Part shown: positions 23,617 to 31,487 of the stretch, one piece after another
How positions within the stretch are numbered: the stretch's first letter is position 1
How the letters are laid out: every line of letters begins with the position of its first letter
Assembly (NCBI GenBank): GCA_944382775.1
Contig: CALWNI010000012.1
Span: 1-48,143 of the forward strand
DNA from: an uncultured Allofournierella sp.
Lineage (GTDB): Bacteria > Bacillota > Clostridia > Oscillospirales > Ruminococcaceae
Reading direction: 5' to 3'
Length of the DNA stretch: 48,143 nucleotides
The notes under the pieces: model-generated
What the model was told of the DNA's origin: nothing
The model's database searches: none
Seen by the model: only the letters and a program-made list of their open reading frames with translations
Program-made: the position numbers and the translations under genes

Positions 23617-23940
23617 TTAATGCTCAATTTCAAAGAACTCACGCAGGCGCTTTTCGAACATATTGCTTACTTCGTAAAGCTCCTCATCGTCTTCTACAAT
23701 ATCCAGATACTCGCCGTCAGCATCTTCGCCAACCTTCATCAAAATCAAGTCTAAATCTGCATCAACCAGTTCATTCTCGTTTTCAATGTAAGGAACCAAT
23801 GCCATGTAACGGGTACCCTTATGGTCAGCGGCGTCAATGACCTCAAAGGTATGCTCTTTTCCCTCTTCGTCCTCTAAAGTAACCAAGTCGGGGGTATAAT
23901 CTTCTTCCTGTGCATTTACAGGGGTTTTATTTTCAGCCAT
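23617..23940 (-). CDS. DUF1292 (YrzB-like) protein
   Basis: This 107-residue acidic protein has the DUF1292 core: LVTLEDEEGKEHTFEVIDAA, then RYMALVPY, then LILMKVGEDADGEYLDIVED. DUF1292 proteins are widespread in Firmicutes and usually lie beside ruvX and the IreB-like gene; here ruvX is 4.6 kb away. Function unknown. ATG 23940 follows AAGGAG by six bases, which decides against the upstream ATG 23958. The 6S RNA follows 20 bases after its stop, with no terminator between them. Confidence 0.85.
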   Translation of the reverse strand: MAENKTPVNAQEEDYTPDLVTLEDEEGKEHTFEVIDAADHKGTRYMALVPYIENENELVDADLDLILMKVGEDADGEYLDIVEDDEELYEVSNMFEKRLREFFEIEH

Positions 23941-23970
23941 TGTGTTCTCCTTTTTCATCTATAGCATCAA

Positions 23971-24113
23971 ACTATTTTGTGCTACGGTGATCTGCTAGAT
24001 AAAGTTTAACCGTTTTTGCTCATTCCGTCAAGAGTAAAACGCAACAAAACAATCCGATAAAGTTTTACACCAATTTGTTGCATATTATTTTTATTCTGTA
24101 CTATTTTGTGCTA
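23971..24113. repeat. Two copies of ACTATTTTGTGCTA around the DUF1292/cyclophilin intergenic region
   Basis: The 14-base word occurs at 23971-23984 and 24100-24113, the second copy running into the TGCTATAAT promoter element of the cyclophilin gene. Its role is unknown. Confidence 0.5.
24003..24031 (-). promoter_or_regulatory. Promoter for the DUF1292 gene (and possibly 6S RNA)
   Basis: On the minus strand, TTGACG (24026-24031), 17 bases and TAAACT (24003-24008). The -35 is strong and the -10 is moderate. Confidence 0.55.
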
Positions 24114-24117
24114 TAAT
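24109..24117 (+). promoter_or_regulatory. Extended -10 element for the cyclophilin gene
   Basis: TGCTATAAT lies 44 bases before TTG 24161. No clear -35 is present. The preceding ACTATTTTGTGCTA (24100-24113) is repeated at 23971-23984. Confidence 0.5.
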
Positions 24118-24160
24118 ATTTATTACTTATCAATTTTTATGAAACAGGAGGGCTACCGGT

Positions 24161-24985
24161 TTGCAAAAGCTTGTTGCCTCGGCAATTTTATTGGTTTTAT
24201 CCTTTGCACTTTTGGTTGGATGCGGTGTATCCAATGCCTTTACCGGCATTCGCCGCCCCAGCTATGAAAGCACAGAGCTGCAATTTCAAACGCCCTCGCA
24301 AGGCGATACCATCGCAATTTTTGATACTTCTGCCGGCGAAATCCGTGCGGTTCTTTACCCCGATGTTGCCCCTATGGCAGTGGAAAACTTTACCCAGCTG
24401 GCCCAGCAAGGCTATTACAACGGAACCTCGTTTCATCGTGTCTTATCCGGTTTTGTTGTGCAAGGCGGCGATGCCACCGGCACAGGAACCGGCGGTGCTA
24501 CTATTTGGAACAACAACCCCTATCCAAAAGAAACTTCTGACAAGCTGCACCACTATTCCGGCGCATTGTGCATTGCCTTTAGCCCCGACGAAGAGGTTTC
24601 CGGTTTAAGCCAATTCTATTTTGTACAGTCTTTGCCGGAAGCTTTGAACAGCGATTTAAAAACACAGCTGGAACAAAGCGGAACTCGTACCGAGGTTCTG
24701 GAAGCATACGATGCGGTTGGCGGTTTGCCTTATCTGGATTACACCGACACCGTATTCGGGCAGGTATACCAGGGTATGAATATTGTTGACAAAATTGCCC
24801 AAACTGAGGTGGACGAAAACGGAAAACCCACCGAAGATGTGATTGTAAACAGCATTACCATCAGCACCTATCAAGCCGATTCTTCCGATGCAGTTTCGTC
24901 GAGTGCATCGTCAGCAACAGAATCTACAGCGTCGTCCGCTGCTGCTTCGGATGCTTCTACAGCAAGCACCACTTCCGGCAATTAA
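24161..24985 (+). CDS. Cyclophilin-type peptidyl-prolyl isomerase lipoprotein
   Basis: This 274-residue protein has a lipoprotein signal peptide with lipobox LVGC (Cys21) and a cyclophilin domain from about 50 to 240. Family residues appear in SFHRVLSGFVVQGGD (the Arg, Phe and Gln positions of the active site) and QFYFVQ. It should help proteins fold on the outer face of the membrane. The last 35 residues are almost only Ser, Ala, Thr and Asp and probably disordered, which is unusual at a C-terminus. The start is TTG 24161, supported by AGGAGGG seven bases upstream. It is the only gene between its promoter and a terminator. Confidence 0.9.
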   Translation: MQKLVASAILLVLSFALLVGCGVSNAFTGIRRPSYESTELQFQTPSQGDTIAIFDTSAGEIRAVLYPDVAPMAVENFTQLAQQGYYNGTSFHRVLSGFVVQGGDATGTGTGGATIWNNNPYPKETSDKLHHYSGALCIAFSPDEEVSGLSQFYFVQSLPEALNSDLKTQLEQSGTRTEVLEAYDAVGGLPYLDYTDTVFGQVYQGMNIVDKIAQTEVDENGKPTEDVIVNSITISTYQADSSDAVSSSASSATESTASSAAASDASTASTTSGN

Positions 24986-24999
24986 CCAATTATAGTTTT

Positions 25000-25029
25000 A
25001 GAGCATAGCCTTTTGTGCTATGCTCTTTT
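25000..25029 (+). terminator. Rho-independent terminator
   Basis: AGAGCATAG (25000-25008) and CTATGCTCT (25018-25026) form a perfect 9-base stem ending in T4, after the cyclophilin gene. Confidence 0.8.
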
Positions 25030-25047
25030 GCTTTGCAACTTTCACAA

Positions 25048-25075
25048 TTTACACGCATTTATTTCATGCTATAAT
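25048..25075 (+). promoter_or_regulatory. Promoter for cardiolipin synthase
   Basis: TTTACA (25048-25053), 16 bases and TATAAT (25070-25075), preceded by TGC, form an extended -10 promoter 38 bases before ATG 25113. Confidence 0.65.
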
Positions 25076-25112
25076 AATATTACAGACTATGTTAGGAGGA
25101 TTTTGGGTTATT

Positions 25113-26678
25113 ATGGAGATAAAAAAAGTCCATAAGGCGCGCAAAAAGCTGGGGCGCGGGCTATTTTCCCGCACCTTTTCATTTTTGGTTTTGGTTTTGC
25201 TGCAAATTGCCCTGGTTTTAGCAATTGCCTTTGCCCTTGACCACTATTTTCCATATTTTTATATTGTTTTGACTCTGGTAAGTGTTCTGGCTGTTTTAAC
25301 ACTGTTAGACAAAGACAAAGTCAATCCGGTATACAAAATTATGTGGCTTATTATTATTCTATTATTGCCGCCAACCGGTACCTTATTTTATTTGTTTTGG
25401 GGCCACCGCAACACCCAAAATCAACACGCAAAACGCTTGGAATATATCACCGATCGCTGTACCCGTTCCATTCCGCAAGACCCGGAGGCATTGAAACGCC
25501 TGCGGATTCAGGACAAGAACCTCTATCGCAGTGCCATGTATCTCTCTCAGAATGCTGCGGCTCCGCTTTACGCCGATACCCAAAGCGAATACTACGCTTG
25601 GGGGCAGGATTTTTTTGTTCGTTTTTTGGACGAGCTGAAAAAGGCAAAAAAGTTTATTTTTATGGAGTATTTCATCATCAAGCCCGGCTATATGTGGGAT
25701 ACTACTTTGGAAATTTTAAAGCAGAAAGCAGCCGAAGGCGTGGATGTTCGCCTATTGTTTGATGCCTTTGGTTCCATGTTTACCCTACCGGAAGATTACG
25801 ACAAAACCATGCGTGAGGCCGGCATTAAATGCTATCCCTTTAGCCCGCCCCGCTTATCCGACCACATTTCCGACTACACCATGTTAAACCACCGAGACCA
25901 CCGAAAAATCACGGTAATTGACGGAAATGTGGGTTTTACCGGCGGCTTGAATTTTTCCGATGAATACATCAACCGAAAAAAGCGTTTTGGTGTATGGAAA
26001 GATACCGGCCTTATGTTGAAAGGCAGCGGTGTGCACTCTCTTACCGCTTTGTTTTTGGAAATTTGGGACTTTACAACCGGCAGCATCAGCGACCCCATGG
26101 ACTTTGCCCCCACACTGCGTTATTCTTCCGATGGTTTTGTTCAGTCCTATGGCGATAGCCCCTTGGACGAGGAAAATGTAGCAGAAAACGCCTACTTTAA
26201 TGTTTTGCAGCAGGCAATCAATTATGTTTACATCGCAACCCCTTATCTGGTTGTGGACAACGAGATGATTACCACCCTGACCCTTATTGCCAAAAGCGGT
26301 GTTGATGTTCGCATTATCACGCCGGGTATTCCCGACAAATGGTATGTCTATTGGGTAACGCAAAGCTACTATCGGGTTTTGCTGGAGGCTGGTGTGCGGA
26401 TTTACGAATACACCCCCGGCTTCATTCACGCCAAAATGTATGTATCCGATGATAAAACCGCCATTGTGGGCAGTGCCAATATGGATTACCGCAGCTTATT
26501 TTTGCATTTTGAAAACTGCTGTGCATTCTATGGTGGCCAGATGGTACAGGATGTGTTGAGCGATTTAAAAGAATGTATGTCGGTTAGTCACGAGGTAACC
26601 CTAGAAGAAACCAAACGCACCCCCTTGCCTAAACGCATTGCTCAGGTAATTCTGCGTTTGTTTGCTCCGCTTTTGTAA
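25113..26678 (+). CDS. cls: Cardiolipin synthase (two phospholipase D domains)
   Basis: This 521-residue protein has two or three N-terminal membrane helices and a juxtamembrane PLDc_N segment (IMWLIIILLLPPTGTLFYLF). Two HKD motifs follow: HRKITVID, then GFTGGLNF; and FIHAKMYVSDD, then IVGSANMDYRS. It joins two phosphatidylglycerols to make cardiolipin and glycerol at the membrane. ATG 25113 was chosen because TAGGAGGA precedes it, though the gap (13 bases) is long; ATG 25089 lacks a site. It is transcribed alone from an extended -10 promoter, with no clear terminator after it. Confidence 0.93.
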   Translation: MEIKKVHKARKKLGRGLFSRTFSFLVLVLLQIALVLAIAFALDHYFPYFYIVLTLVSVLAVLTLLDKDKVNPVYKIMWLIIILLLPPTGTLFYLFWGHRNTQNQHAKRLEYITDRCTRSIPQDPEALKRLRIQDKNLYRSAMYLSQNAAAPLYADTQSEYYAWGQDFFVRFLDELKKAKKFIFMEYFIIKPGYMWDTTLEILKQKAAEGVDVRLLFDAFGSMFTLPEDYDKTMREAGIKCYPFSPPRLSDHISDYTMLNHRDHRKITVIDGNVGFTGGLNFSDEYINRKKRFGVWKDTGLMLKGSGVHSLTALFLEIWDFTTGSISDPMDFAPTLRYSSDGFVQSYGDSPLDEENVAENAYFNVLQQAINYVYIATPYLVVDNEMITTLTLIAKSGVDVRIITPGIPDKWYVYWVTQSYYRVLLEAGVRIYEYTPGFIHAKMYVSDDKTAIVGSANMDYRSLFLHFENCCAFYGGQMVQDVLSDLKECMSVSHEVTLEETKRTPLPKRIAQVILRLFAPLL

Positions 26679-26866
26679 TTGTAAGTTGAAATGAAAAATT
26701 CAAAAAAACACCACAGTGGTATATTTTTGTTGCACAGGCAACGGATTTATTTTGTATTTCAGCATAGACTATTAAGCGTAAGGTCAATCCACAAACGATT
26801 GATTTTCTTATTTCTTCTCACAACAATGTATAATTTGATACAACTAGCTTAAAAGGAGTTATTACT

Positions 26867-27025
26867 ATGGAACGTTTTGTATGCGACGTATGCGGTTATG
26901 TTTACGATGAGTCTGTTGGCGATCCCGACAACGGCATTGCTGCTGGCACCCTGTGGGCAGATGTTCCCGAAGATTTCCTGTGCCCCCTGTGCGGCGTAGG
27001 CAAAGACCAGTTCAGCAAAGAGTAA
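26867..27025 (+). CDS. Rubredoxin
   Basis: This 52-residue protein has the two rubredoxin knuckles: [10 protein letters not shown] (Cys6, Cys9) and [12 protein letters not shown] (Cys39, Cys42). The four cysteines bind one iron. Rubredoxins carry single electrons, in anaerobes often to oxygen- or superoxide-detoxifying enzymes. AAAAGGAG lies nine bases before ATG 26867, and a terminator follows directly. A -10 TATAAT at 26829-26834 is the likely promoter. Family length is normally 52-54, so the protein is complete. The partner reductase is not in the window. Confidence 0.96.
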   Translation: MERFVCDVCGYVYDESVGDPDNGIAAGTLWADVPEDFLCPLCGVGKDQFSKE

Positions 27026-27034
27026 TTTCAATGC

Positions 27035-27069
27035 AAAAAAAGAGCCGGAAGTTTTCCGGCTCTTTTTTC
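27035..27069. terminator. Bidirectional terminator
   Basis: AGAGCCGGAA (27041-27050) and TTCCGGCTCT (27054-27063) form a perfect 10-base stem flanked by A7 and T6. It ends the rubredoxin gene and the convergent ferredoxin gene. Confidence 0.9.
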
Positions 27070-27071
27070 TT

Positions 27072-27857
27072 TTATTGCAGTTCTGCAAACCACATGCGAT
27101 TGGGCTGATTCTCATCACACAATTTACGAATCTTATGATAAATTAGCTGTTTTTCCACAAATCCAATGCTGCGCGCCTGCATTGGACACACAAACACACA
27201 GCGCATACAACTAATGCACTTTTGCTTATCGGTTTTATTAGGATGCTCGGCCGGAATTGCCCCAACCGGACAGCGGTCTGCACAGCGACCACATTCCACA
27301 CAGTTTTTATTTGCGGTGGGTGCAAATGCCACTTTGTTATGGCTTCGATAGGGGTCTTGCCCCGGAACTTCCAGTACCGGCAACCGGTCTTTGGGCATTG
27401 CCTGCGCCAAAAGTGCAGCCTTTCGGCCAAATTCTTCCGCTTCTTTCAAGTCTTGCTCTGTGGGGCGATGTTCCGCAATGGTGCAAGCCATGGAGTGCTG
27501 CGCTACAAATTCGCCTGCTGCAATGGGAAGATACCCCAGCTTAGATGCTTCTTTTTTTAATTCTAACAAAGCATCTTCGCTAGCTCTTGCTCCATATGTA
27601 ACCACCAAAATGGCTGGCCCGTTTCCCTTTTTCTGTTGTAACCGCTGTAAAAAGGGCTGTGGAATGCGTCCCACAAATACAGGGGCTGCTAATATTGTAA
27701 GCGTTTGCACATCCGATTCAAAGGGATTGCTGGCACGTTGTGCTGTGGCGTCCCACTCTTGCACCGGCAGCCCGGTTCCCTTTGCTACCGCCTGCCCGAT
27801 GCACTTTGTTTTTTCTGTTGCGCTAAAATAAATTAACTGTACCCTTTTTAACTGCAT
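27072..27857 (-). CDS. EFR1-family flavodoxin/ferredoxin fusion protein
   Basis: This 261-residue protein has a flavodoxin-like N-terminal domain (YFSATEKTKCIGQAVA as the phosphate loop, then APVFVGRIP) and a C-terminal 2[4Fe-4S] ferredoxin domain. Its cysteines are at 186, 189, 192, 196 and 214, 217, 220, 224. This is the EFR1 layout found in many Clostridia, with an unknown electron partner. It follows the DUF1836 gene by 20 bases on the same strand and is probably co-transcribed with it. Confidence 0.85.
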   Translation of the reverse strand: MQLKRVQLIYFSATEKTKCIGQAVAKGTGLPVQEWDATAQRASNPFESDVQTLTILAAPVFVGRIPQPFLQRLQQKKGNGPAILVVTYGARASEDALLELKKEASKLGYLPIAAGEFVAQHSMACTIAEHRPTEQDLKEAEEFGRKAALLAQAMPKDRLPVLEVPGQDPYRSHNKVAFAPTANKNCVECGRCADRCPVGAIPAEHPNKTDKQKCISCMRCVFVCPMQARSIGFVEKQLIYHKIRKLCDENQPNRMWFAELQ

Positions 27858-27877
27858 TGTTACGGCTTCCTTTCGTT

Positions 27878-28399
27878 TTATTCTTCGCTGATAAACTGCA
27901 AGGTTTTTTGAACGTAAACCTTATTGGCATAAGCTTGCACACTTCCGCGTACCAGCGAAAGCTCTGTGCCAATGTCCGCTTGCTTTGGGGGTAAGGTACC
28001 GGTAAATACCTGCCGAAACGCCTGTTCCAATTCTTCGCAAAAACAATCATACGCCTGTTGTACCGGGCAATGCTGAATTTGTGTTTGAATTAACTGTGCA
28101 ATTTCCGGTATGCTGAATACCTGCTTTAAAGCACAAATGGTAATTAAATACGCCACATGCGAACGGTCGTATTTTTTATTGACCGGTGGGGTCATCACCC
28201 GCAATTTTACATAATTATTTACCATTGCCTTGCTTAACGTTTTTTCCTGTTCCGGCGGAGCAATGGGCGCAAATACCTCGTTGATATAGCCTGTAACCTG
28301 ATCCATATACAAGGCAATGCCCGGCAACTCTGCCCATCTTGGACAATGAAACGATATCACATCATCTGCCAGCTTGCTATTTTCAAAACCTGCTTTCAT
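27878..28399 (-). CDS. DUF1836 protein
   Basis: This 173-residue protein is recognised as DUF1836 by its order of segments: LPGIALYMDQVTGYINEVF, SKAMVNNYVKLRVMTPPVNK (helix-turn-helix-like), and DRSHVAYLITICALKQVFSI. The family looks like MerR-type DNA-binding proteins without a proven target. ATG 28399 was preferred over TTG 28408 because it gives a better spaced GGGG site. It is the first gene of a two-gene operon with the EFR1-type ferredoxin. Confidence 0.8.
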   Translation of the reverse strand: MKAGFENSKLADDVISFHCPRWAELPGIALYMDQVTGYINEVFAPIAPPEQEKTLSKAMVNNYVKLRVMTPPVNKKYDRSHVAYLITICALKQVFSIPEIAQLIQTQIQHCPVQQAYDCFCEELEQAFRQVFTGTLPPKQADIGTELSLVRGSVQAYANKVYVQKTLQFISEE

Positions 28400-28434
28400 T
28401 ATTTTCAAAACCCCGTTTCATCGTATTTTATTTT

Positions 28435-28463
28435 ATGATACCATATTTAAAAACGAGCTTCAA
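28435..28463 (-). promoter_or_regulatory. Promoter for the DUF1836-EFR1 operon
   Basis: On the minus strand, TTGAAG (28458-28463), 17 bases and TATCAT (28435-28440). Each hexamer is close to consensus, and the leader is about 30 bases. Confidence 0.65.
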
Positions 28464-28482
28464 TTCTTTCTGACTTCAAAAG

Positions 28483-28524
28483 AAAAACCACCAACCGCGT
28501 AAAAACACGTTTGGTGGCTTTTTT
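28483..28524 (-). terminator. Terminator after ruvX
   Basis: CCACCAA (28488-28494) and TTGGTGG (28511-28517) frame an inner partly paired loop. Read on the minus strand it is followed by T5. It ends the ruvX transcript before the DUF1836 promoter. Confidence 0.75.
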
Positions 28525-28951
28525 ATTCTTCATCTGGGTGATTTTTTCGCCATGCCATAAAGCTATCAAGGATAACCGCTGCACTCACCGAGTCCAGCTT
28601 TTCTTTGCGCTTTTTGCCAAAGGTACCAGCTTCGGACAGCTGCGCTGCTGCCGTTACAGTGGTACGGCGTTCATCCCAAAATCGTACCGGAACATCCACT
28701 GCTTGCTCCACAATGGCTGCCATTTTACGGGTCTTTTGGGCACGAGAACCCTCGGTGCCATCCATATTGCGGGGCAATCCGATGACAATCATACCAACAT
28801 TATGCTGGCGGCTGGCTTCCACCACTGCATTCGCGGCTTTCACCATGCTTTTTTCTTCAATTTGCGGCAATGGACTTGCCAACAGCTCGGTTGCATCCGA
28901 TACCGCAAGCCCGGTGCGTGCATCGCCATAGTCTACTGCTAAAATTTTCAT
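28523..28951 (-). CDS. ruvX: Holliday junction resolvase-like RNase RuvX (YqgF)
   Basis: This 142-residue RNase H-fold protein begins KILAVDYGDARTGLA with Asp7 as the first acidic active-site residue. It has VIGLPRNMDGTEG (the conserved GLP loop), WDERRTTVTA and the final LDSVSAAVILDSF helix. RuvX takes part in processing of the 16S rRNA 3' end and is related to resolvases. It lies between its own terminator and the lysS 3' hairpin. The usual neighbours alaS and the IreB-like gene are not here, so the common Firmicutes cluster is split in this genome. Confidence 0.95.
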   Translation of the reverse strand: MKILAVDYGDARTGLAVSDATELLASPLPQIEEKSMVKAANAVVEASRQHNVGMIVIGLPRNMDGTEGSRAQKTRKMAAIVEQAVDVPVRFWDERRTTVTAAAQLSEAGTFGKKRKEKLDSVSAAVILDSFMAWRKNHPDEE

Positions 28952-28981
28952 GCAATTCTCCTTAAAGAAAATTTAAAACAC

Positions 28982-29009
28982 AAAAAGACCGCCCAAACAG
29001 GCGGTCTTT
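28982..29009 (-). terminator. Terminator after lysS
   Basis: AAAGACCGCC (28984-28993) and GGCGGTCTTT (29000-29009) form a 10-base stem. The minus-strand read ends in T5, downstream of the lysS stop. Confidence 0.8.
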
Positions 29010-29034
29010 GAATTACACTACAAACCCGTTTGAA

Positions 29035-30567
29035 TTAGTCAATCGGCTTCATGGTGGGGAACAGCAATACATCACGAATGCTGGCGGAATCGGTGAGCAG
29101 CATCACCAGACGATCCAAGCCAAAGCCCAGGCCACCGGTGGGTGCCAAACCGTATTCCAAAGCAGTTACATAGTCGTAATCCACCTGGCTGGTATCGTTG
29201 GGGTTCTGTGCCTTACGGGCAGCAACCTGACGCTCAAAACGTGCCTTCTGATCAATGGGGTCGTTCAGCTCGCTGAATGCGTTGCCAAACTCAGTTGCAT
29301 TGATGAAGTACTCGAAACGCTCGGTAAAGGCAGGGTCTTCCACCTTACGCTTTGCCAAGGGGCTGTTCTCTACGGGGTAATCGTAGATGAAGGTGGGCTG
29401 AATCAGATTTTCTTCTACAAAAGCATCAAACAGCTCAACCAGAACGGTGCCCTTGGTGGCATCGGCAGGAACCTCTACATGCTTCGCCTTAGCAGCAGCG
29501 CGTGCGTCCTCGTCGGTCTTCCACTCATAGTAATCGCAGCCGGAGTACTTCTTTACTGCCTCAGCCATGGTCAAGCGTTCCCACTTGCCCATGTCAATCA
29601 TCTTGCCCTGATAAGGAATTACCAGGCTGCCGCAGATGTTCTGTGCCAAACGCTTGTACAGCTCTTCTACCAGATCCATCATGCCCTTATAATCGGTAAA
29701 TGCCTGGTACAGCTCAATGCTGGTGAACTCGGGGTTGTGCTTGGTATCCATACCCTCGTTGCGGAAGATGCGGCCTACCTCGTACACACGGTCGAAGCCG
29801 CCAACAATCAGACGCTTCAGGTTCAGCTCGGTTTCGATACGCAGATACATATCGATATCCAGAGTATTATGGTGTGTTACAAAGGGACGGGCCGAAGCAC
29901 CGATTTCCAAGGGCAGCAGAATGGGGGTATCTACCTCCAAGAAGCCCTTATTATCCAGATAATCGCGGATTTCGCGCAGAATCTGGCTGCGCTTTACAAA
30001 GGTATTCTTTACGTCGGGATTTACAATCAAATCCACATAACGTTGACGATAACGGATTTCCTGGTCTTTCAAACCGTGGAACTTTTCGGGCAGAGGCAGC
30101 AAGCTCTTGGAAAGCAGCTCGATTTCGGTGCAGCGAATGCTGATTTCGCCCATTTTGGTACGGAAAATCTCGCCCTTTACGCCGATAATATCGCCAATAT
30201 CAAACTTTTTAAATGCGGCATATTCTTCTTCGCCCACTGCATCGCGGCGCACGTACAACTGAATATCGCCGGTATTGTCGCGCAGATCGGCAAAACTTGC
30301 CTTACCCATAACGCGCTTGCTCATCATACGGCCTGCCAGGCAAACAATCTTGCCGGTTTCTTCTTCAGCGGCCAGATAATCAAATTCTTTTTTAATATCG
30401 GCAGCATAGGTATCCTGCGGATATTTGGTTTTTTGGAAGGGGTCATTGCCCGCTTCCTGCAGGGCCTTCAGTTTATCGCGACGCACAGCGACCAGTTCGT
30501 TATACGCCTTTTCGCTGAGCTCCTCCGCCTGTTGGGCGTTGGTATTCTTTGCTTCGTTCAGCTCCAT
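29035..30567 (-). CDS. lysS: Class II lysyl-tRNA synthetase
   Basis: This 510-residue enzyme has an N-terminal OB-fold anticodon-binding domain ([19 protein letters not shown]) and the class II catalytic core. Motif 1 surrounds [11 protein letters not shown], motif 2 is [15 protein letters not shown], and motif 3 is [13 protein letters not shown]. It charges tRNA-Lys. Length fits the family. GGAGGG lies before ATG 30567. The gene has its own extended -10 promoter between it and greA, directly after the greA terminator. Confidence 0.97.
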   Translation of the reverse strand: MELNEAKNTNAQQAEELSEKAYNELVAVRRDKLKALQEAGNDPFQKTKYPQDTYAADIKKEFDYLAAEEETGKIVCLAGRMMSKRVMGKASFADLRDNTGDIQLYVRRDAVGEEEYAAFKKFDIGDIIGVKGEIFRTKMGEISIRCTEIELLSKSLLPLPEKFHGLKDQEIRYRQRYVDLIVNPDVKNTFVKRSQILREIRDYLDNKGFLEVDTPILLPLEIGASARPFVTHHNTLDIDMYLRIETELNLKRLIVGGFDRVYEVGRIFRNEGMDTKHNPEFTSIELYQAFTDYKGMMDLVEELYKRLAQNICGSLVIPYQGKMIDMGKWERLTMAEAVKKYSGCDYYEWKTDEDARAAAKAKHVEVPADATKGTVLVELFDAFVEENLIQPTFIYDYPVENSPLAKRKVEDPAFTERFEYFINATEFGNAFSELNDPIDQKARFERQVAARKAQNPNDTSQVDYDYVTALEYGLAPTGGLGFGLDRLVMLLTDSASIRDVLLFPTMKPID

Positions 30568-30640
30568 GTTATTCCCTCCAAAAGTACGCTATATGCGCTC
30601 ATTTATAAAAATATGTCATAATAAGCAGACATATCGCTTT

Positions 30641-30649
30641 ATTATAACA
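30641..30649 (-). promoter_or_regulatory. Extended -10 element for lysS
   Basis: On the minus strand TGTTATAAT immediately follows the greA terminator, about 75 bases before ATG 30567. No good -35 is visible because that position lies in the terminator stem. Confidence 0.5.
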
Positions 30650-30678
30650 CAAAAGAGGTGCCGTGGCACCTCTTTTGT
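30649..30678 (-). terminator. Terminator after greA
   Basis: ACAAAAGAGGTGCC (30649-30662) pairs with GGCACCTCTTTTGT (30665-30678), a 14-base stem with a very short loop, downstream of the greA stop on the minus strand. Confidence 0.75.
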
Positions 30679-30715
30679 AAGAAATTTTATTGCAAACAAT
30701 AAAAAATATTTAATT

Positions 30716-31204
30716 TTACAGTGCAGCGCGGCTGATTTCCAGCAGCTTGTACTCGATGGTACCGCCGTTGGGCAGGCTTACGGTTACAGTAGTACCTGCT
30801 TTTTTGCCCATCAGAGCAGCACCTACAGGGCTTTCGTCGCTGATTTTGCCGTTCAGAGGGTCAGCCTCGGTAGAGCCGGTGATGTCGTACTCTTCCACTT
30901 CGCCGTCTTCGTCCTGAATCTTTACATGGGTACCAACCGAAACGGTATCCAGGTTCAGCTCTTCGTTATCGATTACGCGTGCATGCTTGAGCATCGCTTC
31001 CAACTGAGCAATGCGGCTTTCGATAAATGCCTGCTCATTTTTGGCTTCGTCATATTCACTGTTTTCGGAAAGGTCGCCGAAGCCACGGGCAACCTTAATT
31101 TTTTCTGCCACATCCTTGCGGCGGACCGTTTTTAATTCTTCCAGCTCATCCTCCAGGGCCTTCAGGCCGGCAACGGTCACAACAATTTCTTTTGCATTGC
31201 TCAT
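30716..31204 (-). CDS. greA: Transcription elongation factor GreA
   Basis: This 162-residue protein has the GreA layout: an N-terminal coiled coil with the acidic tip region [20 protein letters not shown] (about 43-62) and a C-terminal FKBP-like domain with [19 protein letters not shown]. It enters the RNA polymerase secondary channel and stimulates cleavage of backtracked RNA. A consensus promoter lies about 125 bases upstream, and a terminator follows it, so greA is its own unit. Confidence 0.97.
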   Translation of the reverse strand: MSNAKEIVVTVAGLKALEDELEELKTVRRKDVAEKIKVARGFGDLSENSEYDEAKNEQAFIESRIAQLEAMLKHARVIDNEELNLDTVSVGTHVKIQDEDGEVEEYDITGSTEADPLNGKISDESPVGAALMGKKAGTTVTVSLPNGGTIEYKLLEISRAAL

Positions 31205-31332
31205 GATTCGTAATACTCCTTAAAACTTATAATAGGCATTTCTGTTTTTAAACAGTATTTGCCATTCAACACAAATAAAAGCAGAACTACCGGCTTTTAT
31301 TGGCCTGTAGCATTTTTCCACTTAATTTTGTT

Positions 31333-31361
31333 AGTATAACCAGTAATGTTAAGTTTGTCAA
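31333..31361 (-). promoter_or_regulatory. Sigma-A promoter for greA
   Basis: On the minus strand, TTGACA (31356-31361), 17 bases and TATACT (31333-31338). This is near consensus, with a leader of about 120 bases. Confidence 0.75.
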
Positions 31362-31413
31362 CTAACCAGCACTTTTTCGGCTAATTATCTAAATATGCAA
31401 TGGTTTTTTTGAC

Positions 31414-31455
31414 AACACAACCGCGGATTTGTAGCAACAAATCCGCGGTTGTGTT
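31414..31455. terminator. 19-base perfect hairpin downstream of the EF-G-like gene
   Basis: AACACAACCGCGGATTTGT (31414-31432) and its exact complement (31437-31455) close an AGCA loop. On the minus strand the following bases are A-rich, not U-rich, so it is not a classical terminator for the EF-G-like gene. It might be an mRNA-protecting hairpin or a Rho-independent terminator of weak type. Confidence 0.55.
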
Positions 31456-31487
31456 CAAATTATATACTATTTACCTTTTATTATTTA

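Noticed and set aside
29008..30621. Long open frame of over 500 codons on the plus strand opposite lysS
   Set aside because: It lies antisense to an unmistakable LysRS, has no recognisable domain or ribosome site, and reflects codon bias on the other strand.
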